A stretch of 64,000 bases of DNA from positions 248,001-312,000 of the forward strand of contig JAEZJF010000018.1 of assembly GCA_023415825.1 (NCBI GenBank), in the 5' to 3' direction. A model generated the notes under the pieces. That model did not search any database. It saw only the letters and a program-made list of their open reading frames with translations, and was not told the DNA's origin. This DNA comes from Bacillota bacterium. Lineage in GTDB: Bacteria; Bacillota; Clostridia; DSM-8532. The position numbers and the translations under genes were made by a program. Below, piece by piece: positions 54,342 to 63,320 of the stretch (position 1 is the first letter of the stretch; every line of letters starts with the position of its first letter).

Positions 54342-55544
54342 ATGCCGGAAATAAAGGAAAATAGCTCCTTCATGCGAAATATCCGTATTTATTATATTTA
54401 TATGGCGACATTTCAATTACTTATCGGCCCCATTCTAACCCTATATTTGCTTTACAAAGGGTTAAGCTTCACCGAGATGATGACCCTTCAATCCCTCTAC
54501 TCCATTGCCGTTTTTGTGCTGGAGGTACCGACAGGCGCTGTGGGTGATTTGCTTGGGCGCAAAAAAAGCCTGGTCCTTGCCGGTATTTCCATGACCCTGG
54601 GTACAGTGGCTTATATGACGGGTTCTCATTTTTTACAGTTCGCCCTTGGAGAGCTGTTATTTGCATGCGGAATGAGCTTTAAATCCGGGTCGGATACTTC
54701 CCTGGTTTACGATTCCTTGAAGAAGCTTGATAGGATCAAGGATTATGCAAGCATTCAGGGAAAGGGCGACTCATTTGCTCTGATCACCCAGATATTTGGA
54801 TCAATTATTGCGGGCTTTATCTACGAAATGAACCCGGAATTTCCTTTATTGCTTTCAGCCGTATTCTTGATGATTTCGGCCGGAACAGCCCTGTTTTTCC
54901 ATGAAGTAAAGACCTACGAGCATGAAGAAAAACCCGGCTATATCAAACAGATTGTATTAAGCGGTCAATACCTGGCCGGTCATAAACGGGTCCGGTCCAT
55001 TGTCATTTATTCTGTTTTCTTTTTTGTTTTTTTCAGGGTCGGGTTCTGGTTCTACCAGCCCTATTTTCAGGCCGTAAAAATTGATGCGGGCTATTTCGGC
55101 ATTCTTTTTGCATTATTCAATCTTGTGGCCGCTGTTTCAGCCCGGTTTTCCGGCAAGTTCATTAAAAAGACAAAAGGAAAATCCATGATAGCCCTTTCGG
55201 TCCTGCTCGCGCTCTCATTCCTTCTTATGGGCCTCACCAGAATGTGGTTTGGGTTTATATTCATCTGTTTGCAGCAGATTGCCAGAGGGGTTCATCATCC
55301 TGTTTTCATGAAATATATGAATAAACATATTCCCAGCAATCAGAGATCCACAACGCTTTCATTCAGCAGTCTACTGCAAAACTTGGCTGCCGCAGCGGCC
55401 TTCCCTTTAGCAGGCTATGCCATGGACAGACTTGATGCTGTCAGCATCAATTTGTATACAGGGCTGATCATGCTTGTTGGTACCGTCTTTTTTCATTACT
55501 TTTTAAAAGGGCGGATGGAAGCAGCGCAGATCAAAGACTCTTAA
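54342..55544 (+). CDS. MFS transporter, probable drug exporter
   Basis: A 400-aa membrane protein with about 12 helices. It has the MFS motif A after helix 2 (GAVGDLLGRKKSLV) and an N-terminal FTEMMTLQSLYSIAVFVLEVPTG. The best match in memory is to uncharacterised Firmicute multidrug-type MFS proteins. GAGGTG lies 7 nt before the ATG. The attenuator in front of it suggests induction by ribosome-targeting compounds, which would make it an antibiotic exporter; substrate unproven. Confidence 0.9.
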   Translation: MPEIKENSSFMRNIRIYYIYMATFQLLIGPILTLYLLYKGLSFTEMMTLQSLYSIAVFVLEVPTGAVGDLLGRKKSLVLAGISMTLGTVAYMTGSHFLQFALGELLFACGMSFKSGSDTSLVYDSLKKLDRIKDYASIQGKGDSFALITQIFGSIIAGFIYEMNPEFPLLLSAVFLMISAGTALFFHEVKTYEHEEKPGYIKQIVLSGQYLAGHKRVRSIVIYSVFFFVFFRVGFWFYQPYFQAVKIDAGYFGILFALFNLVAAVSARFSGKFIKKTKGKSMIALSVLLALSFLLMGLTRMWFGFIFICLQQIARGVHHPVFMKYMNKHIPSNQRSTTLSFSSLLQNLAAAAAFPLAGYAMDRLDAVSINLYTGLIMLVGTVFFHYFLKGRMEAAQIKDS

Positions 55545-55580
55545 GCCTTTTCATCCAATAAGCTCCAACTTTTATTATGG

Positions 55581-56528
55581 CTAAATAATATGAAAATTCT
55601 TGAGTAAAAGCAGTCCCGCGAACATGGTAATGCTTGAAAAAACAGTGGTATACATAACCAGGAGTCCTGCAAGACTATCGTCGCTTTTCATGACCTTGGC
55701 CATGACGAAGGAAGAAACAGCCGTTGAGGAACCGAAAATAAAGTAGAGAGCCCCCATCTCAAAAGATGTAAAGTCGAAGAAAAGCAGTGCGGGTACAATG
55801 GCCAGCAAGGGGCTTAGAACAAGCTTGATAAAACTGCCCCATAAGATCATGCCGGGCTTTGAAAACAGGCTTTTCAGCTCTAATTGGCCTCCCAGGGCAA
55901 TTAGAGCCAGAGGGGTTGCCATTGAAGCCAGATCGTCTATGACCTGGGATAAAAAAGGTGGGAAGTTAATACCCAAAAGGGATACGGCCACACCTGCAAG
56001 AGCACCCTTCACAATGGGGTTTCTCATGACCTCGGGCAAAACGCTGCGTATTCCCACTTTTTTATTTTCCGGTGAGAGGGCCGTGAGAATGATGAGGGAG
56101 ATAATGTTAAAGGTAACGGCCGCAAAAGGAAGCAGCATGATTGTAGATAGACTACCTGTATCACCAAATACGTTGATGGAAAGAGAAACACCCATTAAGA
56201 CGCAATTGCTGCGATAGCTCCCTTGGATAAAAGCGCCGCAAGCCCGCCTGTCCTTAATGAAGCGCGGGACGATAAGCCAGAGAAAAAGCCCTAATATCAA
56301 GCAAATAAAAACGCCATAGCCAACAAATAGGGGATTAAAATTTAATGTAATGTCAATTTGATAAATTTGCCTGAACATGACCAACGGAAAGAGATAATGA
56401 AATACAAAATCACTGGATGTATCCATAAAATGCTGGTCAATGACTTTTTTCCGTCTTAAAAAAAAGCCCAGTACAATCATGATGAAAAGCGGAGCAATGG
56501 CACTGAATGCAAAAATGATATTCTGCAC
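55581..56528 (-). CDS. AEC family transporter (auxin efflux carrier/malate permease type)
   Basis: A 315-aa protein with about ten helices (IMIVLGFFLRRKKVIDQ, FGDTGSLSTIMLLPFAAVTFNIISLIIL, GSSTAVSSFVMAKVM) typical of the AEC family that exports or takes up organic acids. The start is GTG at 56528, 8 nt after AGGGGG. It is separated from the thi operon by a terminator and a repeat region. Substrate unknown. Confidence 0.9.
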   Translation of the reverse strand: MQNIIFAFSAIAPLFIMIVLGFFLRRKKVIDQHFMDTSSDFVFHYLFPLVMFRQIYQIDITLNFNPLFVGYGVFICLILGLFLWLIVPRFIKDRRACGAFIQGSYRSNCVLMGVSLSINVFGDTGSLSTIMLLPFAAVTFNIISLIILTALSPENKKVGIRSVLPEVMRNPIVKGALAGVAVSLLGINFPPFLSQVIDDLASMATPLALIALGGQLELKSLFSKPGMILWGSFIKLVLSPLLAIVPALLFFDFTSFEMGALYFIFGSSTAVSSFVMAKVMKSDDSLAGLLVMYTTVFSSITMFAGLLLLKNFHII

Positions 56529-56570
56529 TATTTTATCCCCCTGTATGTAAAAGAGCTACTCATAATATAA

Positions 56571-56604
56571 AATCCCCAAAAAGGAACTACCCTTTTGGGG
56601 GATT
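56571..56604 (-). terminator. Terminator upstream of the AEC gene
   Basis: AATCCCCAAAAAGG pairs with CCCTTTTGGGGGATT across a short loop, and on the minus strand GATTTTATATTAT follows. It would end transcripts coming from the thi operon. Confidence 0.75.
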
Positions 56605-56790
56605 AATACGAAGTATCAATAACTTGGGAACCCGCTGCCTTTAGGGGTCACCTTTAGGCGTTCGAAATACTAATTTCTCTTGCGGGTCTAGGCTTGTTAA
56701 CGGGTCGAGTCTTGTTGGTGCTTCCGCACCCCTGTTGTTCGTTCTTTAAAGAACGAACTCTGGTAACGGGTAATGTTATTATATCACAAT
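56605..56790. repeat. Repeat-dense intergenic element
   Basis: It contains two tandem 18-bp units beginning CGGGTCTAGGCTTGTT (56683) and CGGGTCGAGTCTTGTT (56701), a GGTGC-TTCC-GCACC hairpin at 56717-56730, two CCTTTAGG-type copies near 56640-56660, and a perfect 22-bp palindrome at 56737-56758. No protein is evident. It may be a structured RNA, an mRNA 3' end or a decayed mobile element. Confidence 0.5.
56737..56758. repeat. Perfect 22-bp palindrome related to 2398-2420
   Basis: Arms GTTCGTTCTTT and AAAGAACGAAC are perfectly complementary with no spacer. The core matches the palindrome in front of the LRR gene. Confidence 0.65.
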
Positions 56791-56821
56791 ATAGCATGAG
56801 CAGACAGTCTAAATGGCCGAT

Positions 56822-57505
56822 TTATTTAAAAACTTGCCGCTCCACTCCCCCTTTAGCTACAGGCATAGGAGCATATTGAAAGTCATAGAGACAGCCTTCC
56901 GCTATTTTTGAAATATCCTCCCAATATAATTCTGAGTATTTGTCATAGACACCATAGACTTTCATTCCTGCTAGTCGTGCGCTGCGAACAGCCGGAAAAA
57001 TATCTTCAAAAACGATGCAATCTTTAGGGGCCACTTGAATTTTTTCAGCCGCATAGAGAAACAGATCGGGAAATTCCTTTCCTCGCGAAACATCCTCCGA
57101 TGAACACAGGGCGTCAAATAGATCAAATATTCCGTTATTCCGCAAAGCAGGTTTATAAAGAACTGGAGGAAGGCCGGTAGCCACAGCCAGCTTGATGCCG
57201 TGTGCTTTCAACTGCGTTAAATACTCTTTAACATATGGTTTGGTCCGAACAGCATGACTGTATTTGTCCAGCGCCATGGCATTCCATTCAGAAATGATCG
57301 CAGCCGGTTCTTCCGAAAACCCGAATAGTTTAATGGTGTATTCTGCCGCCTCCTTGAAGCTTCGGGCACAGATTGCATTAATATAACCATCCGGAACAGC
57401 CAACCCGCGTTTTGCTAAAAATTCAACATCAATCTGTTCCCAAACATCCATGGAATCAAGGAGAGTACCATCAAGGTCAAAAATAGCAGCTTGAAAATCA
57501 ATCAT
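56822..57505 (-). CDS. HAD-superfamily phosphatase in the thiamine operon
   Basis: A 227-aa HAD hydrolase, subfamily I (beta-phosphoglucomutase-like). Motif I is FDLDGTLLDS (nucleophile Asp near residue 10), motif II VATG, and motif IV VFEDIFPAVRSA. GGAGG lies 6 nt before the ATG, and the gene overlaps thiE by 8 nt, so it is translationally coupled. In thi operons such enzymes are candidates for thiamine monophosphate or HMP phosphatase; the activity here is inferred from position only. Confidence 0.88.
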   Translation of the reverse strand: MIDFQAAIFDLDGTLLDSMDVWEQIDVEFLAKRGLAVPDGYINAICARSFKEAAEYTIKLFGFSEEPAAIISEWNAMALDKYSHAVRTKPYVKEYLTQLKAHGIKLAVATGLPPVLYKPALRNNGIFDLFDALCSSEDVSRGKEFPDLFLYAAEKIQVAPKDCIVFEDIFPAVRSARLAGMKVYGVYDKYSELYWEDISKIAEGCLYDFQYAPMPVAKGGVERQVFK

Positions 57506-58142
57506 TTCTTTCCTCCTTTAGAAAGAGATTTTTTAGTTCTTTTGCCACAGCCTGTATGTCCTTGGCAGAAAGAATAGCGGAGACCACAGCTACGCCGTTA
57601 ATTCCTGTACCCCTAAAAATCGGGATTGTCGTTTTATTGATACCACCAATTACGACAATGGGTATGGATACATCCCTGCGTATTTGCCCAAGCTCATTCA
57701 TTGACACCAGATGTGCATCCGTTTTTGTCCCTGTTGTAAACATGGCGCCCACGCCAAGATAATCCGCTCCGTCAGCCTGTGCCTGCTTCGCTTCCTTTAA
57801 AGTGGAAGCAGAGACACCGAGAATTTTATTCGCTCCGATCAGCCGTCGGACGATTGCTGCGGAAAGATCTTCCTGCCCGACATGTACGCCTGCGGCATCA
57901 ACAGCAAGGGCAATATCCACACGGTCATTGATGATAAGGGGAATGCCGTACCGGTCTGTTACGCTCTTGACGCTTTGAGCGATATTAAAAAATTCAAGGG
58001 AAGATGCGGTCTTTTCCCTGAGCTGCACCAATGTACAGCCACCTCGGACAGCACTTTCTACCGCCTCTGCCAGCGAAGGGGCATTCATGAGTGTGCGGTC
58101 GGTGACAAGATAAAGAGAATAATCTACATTATGCTTCATCAT
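57498..58142 (-). CDS. thiE: Thiamine-phosphate synthase ThiE
   Basis: A 214-aa TIM-barrel enzyme that joins HMP pyrophosphate and thiazole phosphate to thiamine monophosphate. YLVTDR, GGCTLVQLREK, LIINDRVDIALAVDAAGVHVGQEDL and GADYLGVGAMFTTGTK are the family signatures, and pyrophosphate-binding residues are intact. It overlaps thiM by 14 nt and the HAD gene by 8 nt. Confidence 0.95.
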   Translation of the reverse strand: MMKHNVDYSLYLVTDRTLMNAPSLAEAVESAVRGGCTLVQLREKTASSLEFFNIAQSVKSVTDRYGIPLIINDRVDIALAVDAAGVHVGQEDLSAAIVRRLIGANKILGVSASTLKEAKQAQADGADYLGVGAMFTTGTKTDAHLVSMNELGQIRRDVSIPIVVIGGINKTTIPIFRGTGINGVAVVSAILSAKDIQAVAKELKNLFLKEERND

Positions 58143-58950
58143 ATTTCATCCTTTCGTGTAGCGTATTTGCATCCAGCTTACTGATTGCATCCAGAATCCC
58201 CATATGAAAGTTGCCATTCCCAGCCTGACCGGATTTCTCATAAGCCAACTCACCCGCAATGCCCATGCAGAGCAACGCCGCAACGGTTCCCTCGAAGGCT
58301 TGATTCGGCATGGCTCCGCAAAATGCGCCAATCAGGGATGAACACATGCAGCCCGTGCCCGTCACACCTGAAAGGGTAGGATGCCCGTTGTGAATATGGA
58401 TGGTGCGACCTCCATCCGATACCGTATCCACGGCACCTGTGATTGCAACCACACAGCCCAGCCTTTGTGCCAAATTCCGTGCAATTTCCCCAGCGTCACC
58501 GCCATCGTGTTCCGAAGCATCCACGCCTTTTGTATTGGCCGAAAGCCCTGCAATAAAGCGGATCTCCGAGAGATTACCTCGCACCACGGCAACCTTGATT
58601 CCGTCGAGGATACGTTCAACAGTATCGTTGCGCATTTTAGATGCTCCGGCTCCTACGGGATCAAACACTACAGGAACACCGATTTGATTTGCACTCTTCC
58701 CGGCAATCATCATTGATTCTACCGTGCGGTTGTTGAGCGTTCCGATATTGAGTACCACCGAAGAAGCCATAGCGGCAATATCGCCCGCTTCCTCTGCGGC
58801 ATCCGCCATAATGGGCGATGCACCGATAGCCAGCGTGATGTTGGCGCAGTCATTTACGGTCACGTAATTGGTAATATGATGAACCAATGGCTTTATGCTT
58901 CGCACAAGCGCAAGTAGCCGAGTAAATTCATTACTATTCGTCATGTTCAT
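58129..58950 (-). CDS. thiM: Hydroxyethylthiazole kinase ThiM
   Basis: A 273-aa ribokinase-fold enzyme that phosphorylates hydroxyethylthiazole for salvage. VHHITNYVTVNDCANITLAIGASPIM and VFDPVGAGASKMR are typical, and GVTGTGCMCSSLIGAF holds the anion-hole region with a Cys before MCSS. The start overlaps the end of thiD by 4 nt (ATGA). Confidence 0.95.
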   Translation of the reverse strand: MNMTNSNEFTRLLALVRSIKPLVHHITNYVTVNDCANITLAIGASPIMADAAEEAGDIAAMASSVVLNIGTLNNRTVESMMIAGKSANQIGVPVVFDPVGAGASKMRNDTVERILDGIKVAVVRGNLSEIRFIAGLSANTKGVDASEHDGGDAGEIARNLAQRLGCVVAITGAVDTVSDGGRTIHIHNGHPTLSGVTGTGCMCSSLIGAFCGAMPNQAFEGTVAALLCMGIAGELAYEKSGQAGNGNFHMGILDAISKLDANTLHERMKYDEA

Positions 58951-59765
58951 TTCCCCCTTCCTCCCGATTGACGCAAACCATTTTTGTATAGATCATAAAA
59001 ATGATGTGTTGGTCCATTCCCCTTGCCAATAGCCAGAGAATGCTCAATGGCAGTTGTCACATACTGCTTTGCACGCTCTGTAGCCTCCGATATAGATAAC
59101 CCAAGGGCAAGGTTGGACGCGATAGCTGAGGAAAAGGTGCAACCGGTGCCGTGTGTGTTTTTGGTATTAATGCGCTGTGTTTCATAATAATAAAAATGCT
59201 GCCCGTCATATAAGACATCTACTGCATTTCCTTCAGCATGCCCTCCTTTTACGATGATACTTTTACAACCCATTTCATGAATCCGTTTCGCGGCGGTTTC
59301 CATGTCGCCTATATTAAGGATGTCCATACGTGAGATTTTTTCCGCTTCCGGAATGTTGGGAGTGAGAACATCCGCACAAGGGATAATAACCTTTATCAAC
59401 GTATCTACGGCATTCGGGTTCATCAGCGGGCAGCCGTTTTTTGCATACATCACAGGATCAATCACGATATTCCCTGGGCTATATTGACGAAGCTTTTCTG
59501 CAACCGCCTCCATACAGGAGGGCGTGGACAACATACCGATTTTTACAGCATCCACTTCGATGTCCTCAAACACGGCGTCAATTTGCTTTTGAATCATATC
59601 CGGCGTAATATCCTGTATGTCGATAACACGGCTTGTATTCTCGGCTACCACCGATACGATAACGCTCATGCCGAAAACGCCATGGGCGGAAAAGGTTTTG
59701 AGATCTGCCTGTATTCCAGCGCCGCCACTGCAATCCGATCCTGCAATACTCAATACTTTTTTCAT
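58947..59765 (-). CDS. thiD: Hydroxymethylpyrimidine phosphate kinase ThiD
   Basis: A 272-aa ribokinase-fold enzyme that phosphorylates HMP and HMP-phosphate. GSDCSGGAGIQADLKTFSAHGVFGMSVI, DAVKIGMLS and NTHGTGCTFSSAIASNLA are diagnostic. AAGGAGG lies upstream. First gene of the TPP-riboswitch operon; thiC, thiG and thiL are not in the window, so the operon appears to serve salvage. Confidence 0.96.
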   Translation of the reverse strand: MKKVLSIAGSDCSGGAGIQADLKTFSAHGVFGMSVIVSVVAENTSRVIDIQDITPDMIQKQIDAVFEDIEVDAVKIGMLSTPSCMEAVAEKLRQYSPGNIVIDPVMYAKNGCPLMNPNAVDTLIKVIIPCADVLTPNIPEAEKISRMDILNIGDMETAAKRIHEMGCKSIIVKGGHAEGNAVDVLYDGQHFYYYETQRINTKNTHGTGCTFSSAIASNLALGLSISEATERAKQYVTTAIEHSLAIGKGNGPTHHFYDLYKNGLRQSGGRGK

Positions 59766-59790
59766 AAAAAATCCTCCTTAAAAAAAATAA

Positions 59791-59818
59791 GGTGCCTTCC
59801 GAAATATCGGAAAGCACC
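59791..59818 (-). terminator. Riboswitch-controlled terminator before thiD
   Basis: A 12-bp stem (GGTGCTTTCCGA/TCGGAAGGCACC, one G-U pair) with a 4-nt loop, and a TTATTTTTTTT tract on the minus strand, lies between the TPP aptamer and the thiD ribosome site. Confidence 0.9.
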
Positions 59819-59837
59819 CAATTGAACATCGTGTAAT

Positions 59838-59913
59838 GCTTCCCTACGTCGGTCTTAACCAACAGGTTCAAAGGGTCAGGTTTTACCTTCTCAACTCAAA
59901 AGAGTCCCCCCGC
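59838..59913 (-). ncRNA. TPP riboswitch (thi-box)
   Basis: The minus strand carries the conserved segments GAGTTGAGAAGG, ACCCTTTGAACCTG, and GACGTAGGGAAGC, as in TPP aptamers. Terminator at 59791-59818 follows. It should switch off thiD-thiM-thiE-HAD when thiamine pyrophosphate is plentiful. Confidence 0.95.
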
Positions 59914-59962
59914 AAAAAGTTAGCAGTATTCTATTGTGGTTAAATCGATCTTTTTTAAAGCT

Positions 59963-61090
59963 TTACCTGCAGAATTTATGGAAACGTAAAATATCGTTTA
60001 CTGTGGAGGTTAAATCCTGCTTGCTGCGAAGACTTGCTTTTTCAAAAGGTATGGCCAACCGATTGATGCTGAAAATTGCGGTGACGCCTTTATCATAAGC
60101 AGCCGTCGCATCATCTCCCACATCGCCTACCACGGCTACTACCGGGACATTTTGCTTCACCGATCTTTGAGACACGCCTATAACCACCTTGCCACGGAGA
60201 CTCTGGCCGTCGATTTTCCCCTCACCTGTAAAGACAAGGTCCGCTCCTTTAAGAATATCCTCAAACTGAACCAAATCCAAGACCGTCTGGATTCCGGCCT
60301 TTAGCTCTCCCCCAAAGAAGGCGGCTATACCGGCCCCCATGGCACCAGCCGCTCCTGCGCCCGGTAATTGAGAAACATCTATACCTAAATCCTTGGTGAT
60401 TTGTTCAGAAAGCGCTCTTAAATTTTCGTCCAATAGCTCAACCATCGCAGCATCGGCTCCTTTTTGCGGACCGAAGATATAGGCGGCACCTGTTTTCCCG
60501 AACATGGGGTTATCAATGTCGCACATTGCCGTTATTTTACAGTCCTTAAGCAGTTCCTTTGCTGAGTTGGCATTTATGGCTTTTATCTGGGATAAAGTCC
60601 CCCCGGTAGGTATAAAGGCCTTTCCTTCACTGTTGAGGAATTGCACTCCAAGGGCGGCAGCCATACCGGTTCCCCCGTCATTGGTGCAGCTTCCGCCCAA
60701 ACCAATGATAAGCTCACGGCAACCATTTTCAACAGCATGCCGTATCATTTCTCCGACACCGTAAGTGGTGGTCAGCGCCGGGTTTTCTCTTCCCTTGATC
60801 AAAGGCAGACCTGCTGCCTGGGCCATCTCAATGACTGCGGTATCCCCAAATCGGGCATAAAAACAGTCCTGCTTCTCCTGATAAGGTCCGCTGACCGTTA
60901 TGGAGACACGGTCTCCTTTCATAGCATGTAGAAAACAATCCACAGTACCTTCGCCACCATCGGCAACGGGTATTGTCACAACCTGACAATCAGGATAATA
61001 ATCCAAAACTCTGGATTTTATGATTTCACAAATTTCCACTGACGAAAGGGTACCCTTAAAGGAATCCGGAATGATAACGCATTTCTTCAT
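59963..61090 (-). CDS. Glycerate kinase
   Basis: A 375-aa glycerate 2-kinase (GarK/GlxK family). IIPDSFKGTLSSVEICEII, VADGGEGTVDCFL, GLGGSCTNDGGTGMAAALG and VFTGEGKIDGQSLRGKVVIGV are family signatures. It phosphorylates D-glycerate with ATP. AAGGAG precedes the ATG. It lies downstream of the tartronate semialdehyde reductase-like gene, together completing a route from tartronate semialdehyde to phosphoglycerate. Confidence 0.95.
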   Translation of the reverse strand: MKKCVIIPDSFKGTLSSVEICEIIKSRVLDYYPDCQVVTIPVADGGEGTVDCFLHAMKGDRVSITVSGPYQEKQDCFYARFGDTAVIEMAQAAGLPLIKGRENPALTTTYGVGEMIRHAVENGCRELIIGLGGSCTNDGGTGMAAALGVQFLNSEGKAFIPTGGTLSQIKAINANSAKELLKDCKITAMCDIDNPMFGKTGAAYIFGPQKGADAAMVELLDENLRALSEQITKDLGIDVSQLPGAGAAGAMGAGIAAFFGGELKAGIQTVLDLVQFEDILKGADLVFTGEGKIDGQSLRGKVVIGVSQRSVKQNVPVVAVVGDVGDDATAAYDKGVTAIFSINRLAIPFEKASLRSKQDLTSTVNDILRFHKFCR

Positions 61091-61137
61091 TGCTTAATCT
61101 CCTTTTGATAACGTCATACGTCCTATGTTTACTATAT

Positions 61138-61155
61138 AATGAGAACAATCTCATT
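61138..61155. promoter_or_regulatory. Inverted repeat upstream of glycerate kinase
   Basis: AATGAGA and TCTCATT arms with a 4-nt ACAA spacer, about 50 bp upstream of the gene. Possible operator; the AraC regulator nearby is a candidate but unproven. Confidence 0.3.
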
Positions 61156-61241
61156 TCAACCCTAGTTTTAGCATTATTGATATTATACTCGTTCTTTTTA
61201 CTGAATTCACCCCAATAGGGCAACATTGTATCTTCTGCTTG

Positions 61242-62132
61242 TTAATTCTCTCGGCCTATTTTTGTGTTTGCAATTTTCTCATAATATTTTGCAATTGCGC
61301 TATGATCGTCCTGTCCGCATCCGTCGGCATGCAAGGTCTGAAGCATTTCCATAACAGATGCTGTCAACGGCAAAGGCGCACCTACACTATGACCTGTCTC
61401 CAATGCATTATTTAGATCCTTGATATGAAGATCAATTTTAAATCCCGGTTTGTAATTGCCTGCCATGATCATGGGAGCCTTTGCATTGAGGACTGTGCTT
61501 CCTGCAAGACCGCCTTTAATGGCTTCAAAGACCAGATGGGGATCCACTCCTGCTTTTTCCGCCAGCATGAAGGCCTCGGAAACAGCTGCAATATTCAGCG
61601 CAACAATGACCTGATTGGCCAGTTTTGTGGTATTTCCGGCACCAATATCCCCACAGCGCACCACTGATACACCCATGGTCTCCAAAAGCGGCTTGAACTC
61701 ATCAAAAACCTCCTTATCACCACCCACCATAAAGGAAAGGGTTCCGTCAATGGCCTTTGGTTCACCTCCGCTGACAGGCGCATCCAGCATTCTTACACCT
61801 TTTTTAGCCAGCTCTCTTGCGATTTCCTGGGATGCAATAGGACTGATGCTACTCATATCAATAAAAGTAGATCCTTCTTTTATACTCTCAATGACGCCGC
61901 CTTCACCGAGCATAACGGATTTTACCTGGGGTGAGTCAGGCAGCATGGTTAAGATAACATCGCAATTGGCCCCGATTTCTTTGACACTGGCAGCTATTTT
62001 TGCACCCACTGCCGCCATTTCGGCTGCCGTATCCTTGTTTGAACTAAAAACCGTTAGGTCATACCCCGCTTTTAAAATATTCTTGGCCATAGGCTTCCCC
62101 ATGATTCCCAAACCGATTAATCCAATCTTCAT
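61242..62132 (-). CDS. 2-hydroxy-3-oxopropionate (tartronate semialdehyde) reductase-like protein
   Basis: A 296-aa member of the beta-hydroxyacid dehydrogenase family. GLGIMGKPMAKNILKAG is the NAD(P) motif; DAPVSGGEPKAIDGTLSFMVGG is the substrate motif; GAGNTTKLANQVIVALN contains the catalytic Lys. It probably reduces tartronate semialdehyde to D-glycerate for the adjacent kinase. The family also includes 3-hydroxyisobutyrate dehydrogenase, but the glycerate kinase neighbour favours GarR. AAGGAG upstream. Confidence 0.9.
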   Translation of the reverse strand: MKIGLIGLGIMGKPMAKNILKAGYDLTVFSSNKDTAAEMAAVGAKIAASVKEIGANCDVILTMLPDSPQVKSVMLGEGGVIESIKEGSTFIDMSSISPIASQEIARELAKKGVRMLDAPVSGGEPKAIDGTLSFMVGGDKEVFDEFKPLLETMGVSVVRCGDIGAGNTTKLANQVIVALNIAAVSEAFMLAEKAGVDPHLVFEAIKGGLAGSTVLNAKAPMIMAGNYKPGFKIDLHIKDLNNALETGHSVGAPLPLTASVMEMLQTLHADGCGQDDHSAIAKYYEKIANTKIGREN

Positions 62133-62321
62133 AAGGTAACTCCTTCAAAATAGATATCCGGGACAGCGTTGGATGCCTCAACTTATTTTATCATATATGC
62201 CGGCTATATGCTTATCTGCATTGACATTGAACATTTTTTTCATTTTTCCATTTATATTGTATAATTAAAATATCCTGGTTTTAAAATAATGTTTCTGTTT
62301 TTTATTCCTTCGAGGTATTTT

Positions 62322-63206
62322 ATGTTGGACATATACTATTCAAATTCCGATACGGCCATCCAATACGAGCATAACAGAACCAATAACTACGCTGCCGATT
62401 TCCATTTGCACAACAGGTTTGAGATTTATTTCTTTATAACCGGTTCTGTGAACTATTTTATTGAGAAAAATATCTATCCTCTCAAATATGGGGATTTGTT
62501 TGTCATGAACAGCCACGAAATACATAAGCCCTCTTTCCTTAACAATCAAACCTACGAAAGAATCACCCTTCATTTTGATCCTGCCATACCCCAATTATTC
62601 AATACCGGCAGTTTTAACCTTCTCAATTGCTTTTTAAATAGGCCCATAGGAGAGCAGAATAAAATTAATCTCAGTCCAGAGCAGATTAATGATGTTCTGC
62701 GGATTTTTCAAAAGCTGGAGAGCTTGAAAAACGGATCGTCAGAATCTTTAAAGATACTTAAGCTATCTTATTTTATAGAACTTCTTGTTTTTCTCAATAA
62801 TGCGTTTATGAACAGTCATTTAATGGAAGACCATTCCAACATTCCAGAAAAGCTAATACCGATACTTGATTATATCAATAAAAATCTTGAGGGCGACCTT
62901 TCTTTAGAATTTCTTGAAAAGAGATTCTATATTAATGGCTCATACTTGAGCAGGCTCTTTAAAAAGAGCACAGGCAGCACCATACATGAGTATATTATCT
63001 ATAAAAGGATATCAAAGGCCAAAAAGCTCCTTGCAGAGGGCTTCAGCGCCACAGAGTCCGCTTTTATGTGCGGCTTCAATGATTTTTCGAATTTTTCGAG
63101 GCTGTTTAAGCGTACTGTAGGGGTTTCATTGCGGCAGTATAAGACCGAAGCGAAAAACAGTTTCAGTCCTATTGTGAATACAACATGGTTTGATCAGCCT
63201 ACATAA
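62322..63206 (+). CDS. AraC-family transcriptional regulator with cupin sensor domain
   Basis: About 294 aa. The N-terminal cupin (AraC_binding: DFHLHNRFEIYFFITGSVNYFIE, LFVMNSHEIHKP) precedes two AraC helix-turn-helix motifs (LEFLEKRFYINGSYLSRLFKKSTG and ATESAFMCGFNDFSNFSRLFKRTVG). The ATG at 62322 has GAGG 7 nt upstream; the frame is open 33 nt further up. It is divergent from the reductase gene and precedes a TIM-barrel isomerase gene, so it probably regulates one or both. Confidence 0.93.
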   Translation: MLDIYYSNSDTAIQYEHNRTNNYAADFHLHNRFEIYFFITGSVNYFIEKNIYPLKYGDLFVMNSHEIHKPSFLNNQTYERITLHFDPAIPQLFNTGSFNLLNCFLNRPIGEQNKINLSPEQINDVLRIFQKLESLKNGSSESLKILKLSYFIELLVFLNNAFMNSHLMEDHSNIPEKLIPILDYINKNLEGDLSLEFLEKRFYINGSYLSRLFKKSTGSTIHEYIIYKRISKAKKLLAEGFSATESAFMCGFNDFSNFSRLFKRTVGVSLRQYKTEAKNSFSPIVNTTWFDQPT

Positions 63207-63320
63207 AAAGTCAAAAAAAGCAATGTCATAATCAAAAAAGGCCAAGTTTTAAGCTTTAACTGTACAATATAATCAAGGTATGTTCCACTTTAAATAATTA
63301 AAATTTGGGGGTCAAGTTTT

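Noticed and set aside
62221..62265. TTGACA and TATAAT upstream of the AraC gene as one promoter
   Set aside because: They are 33 bp apart, too far for a sigma-A promoter.
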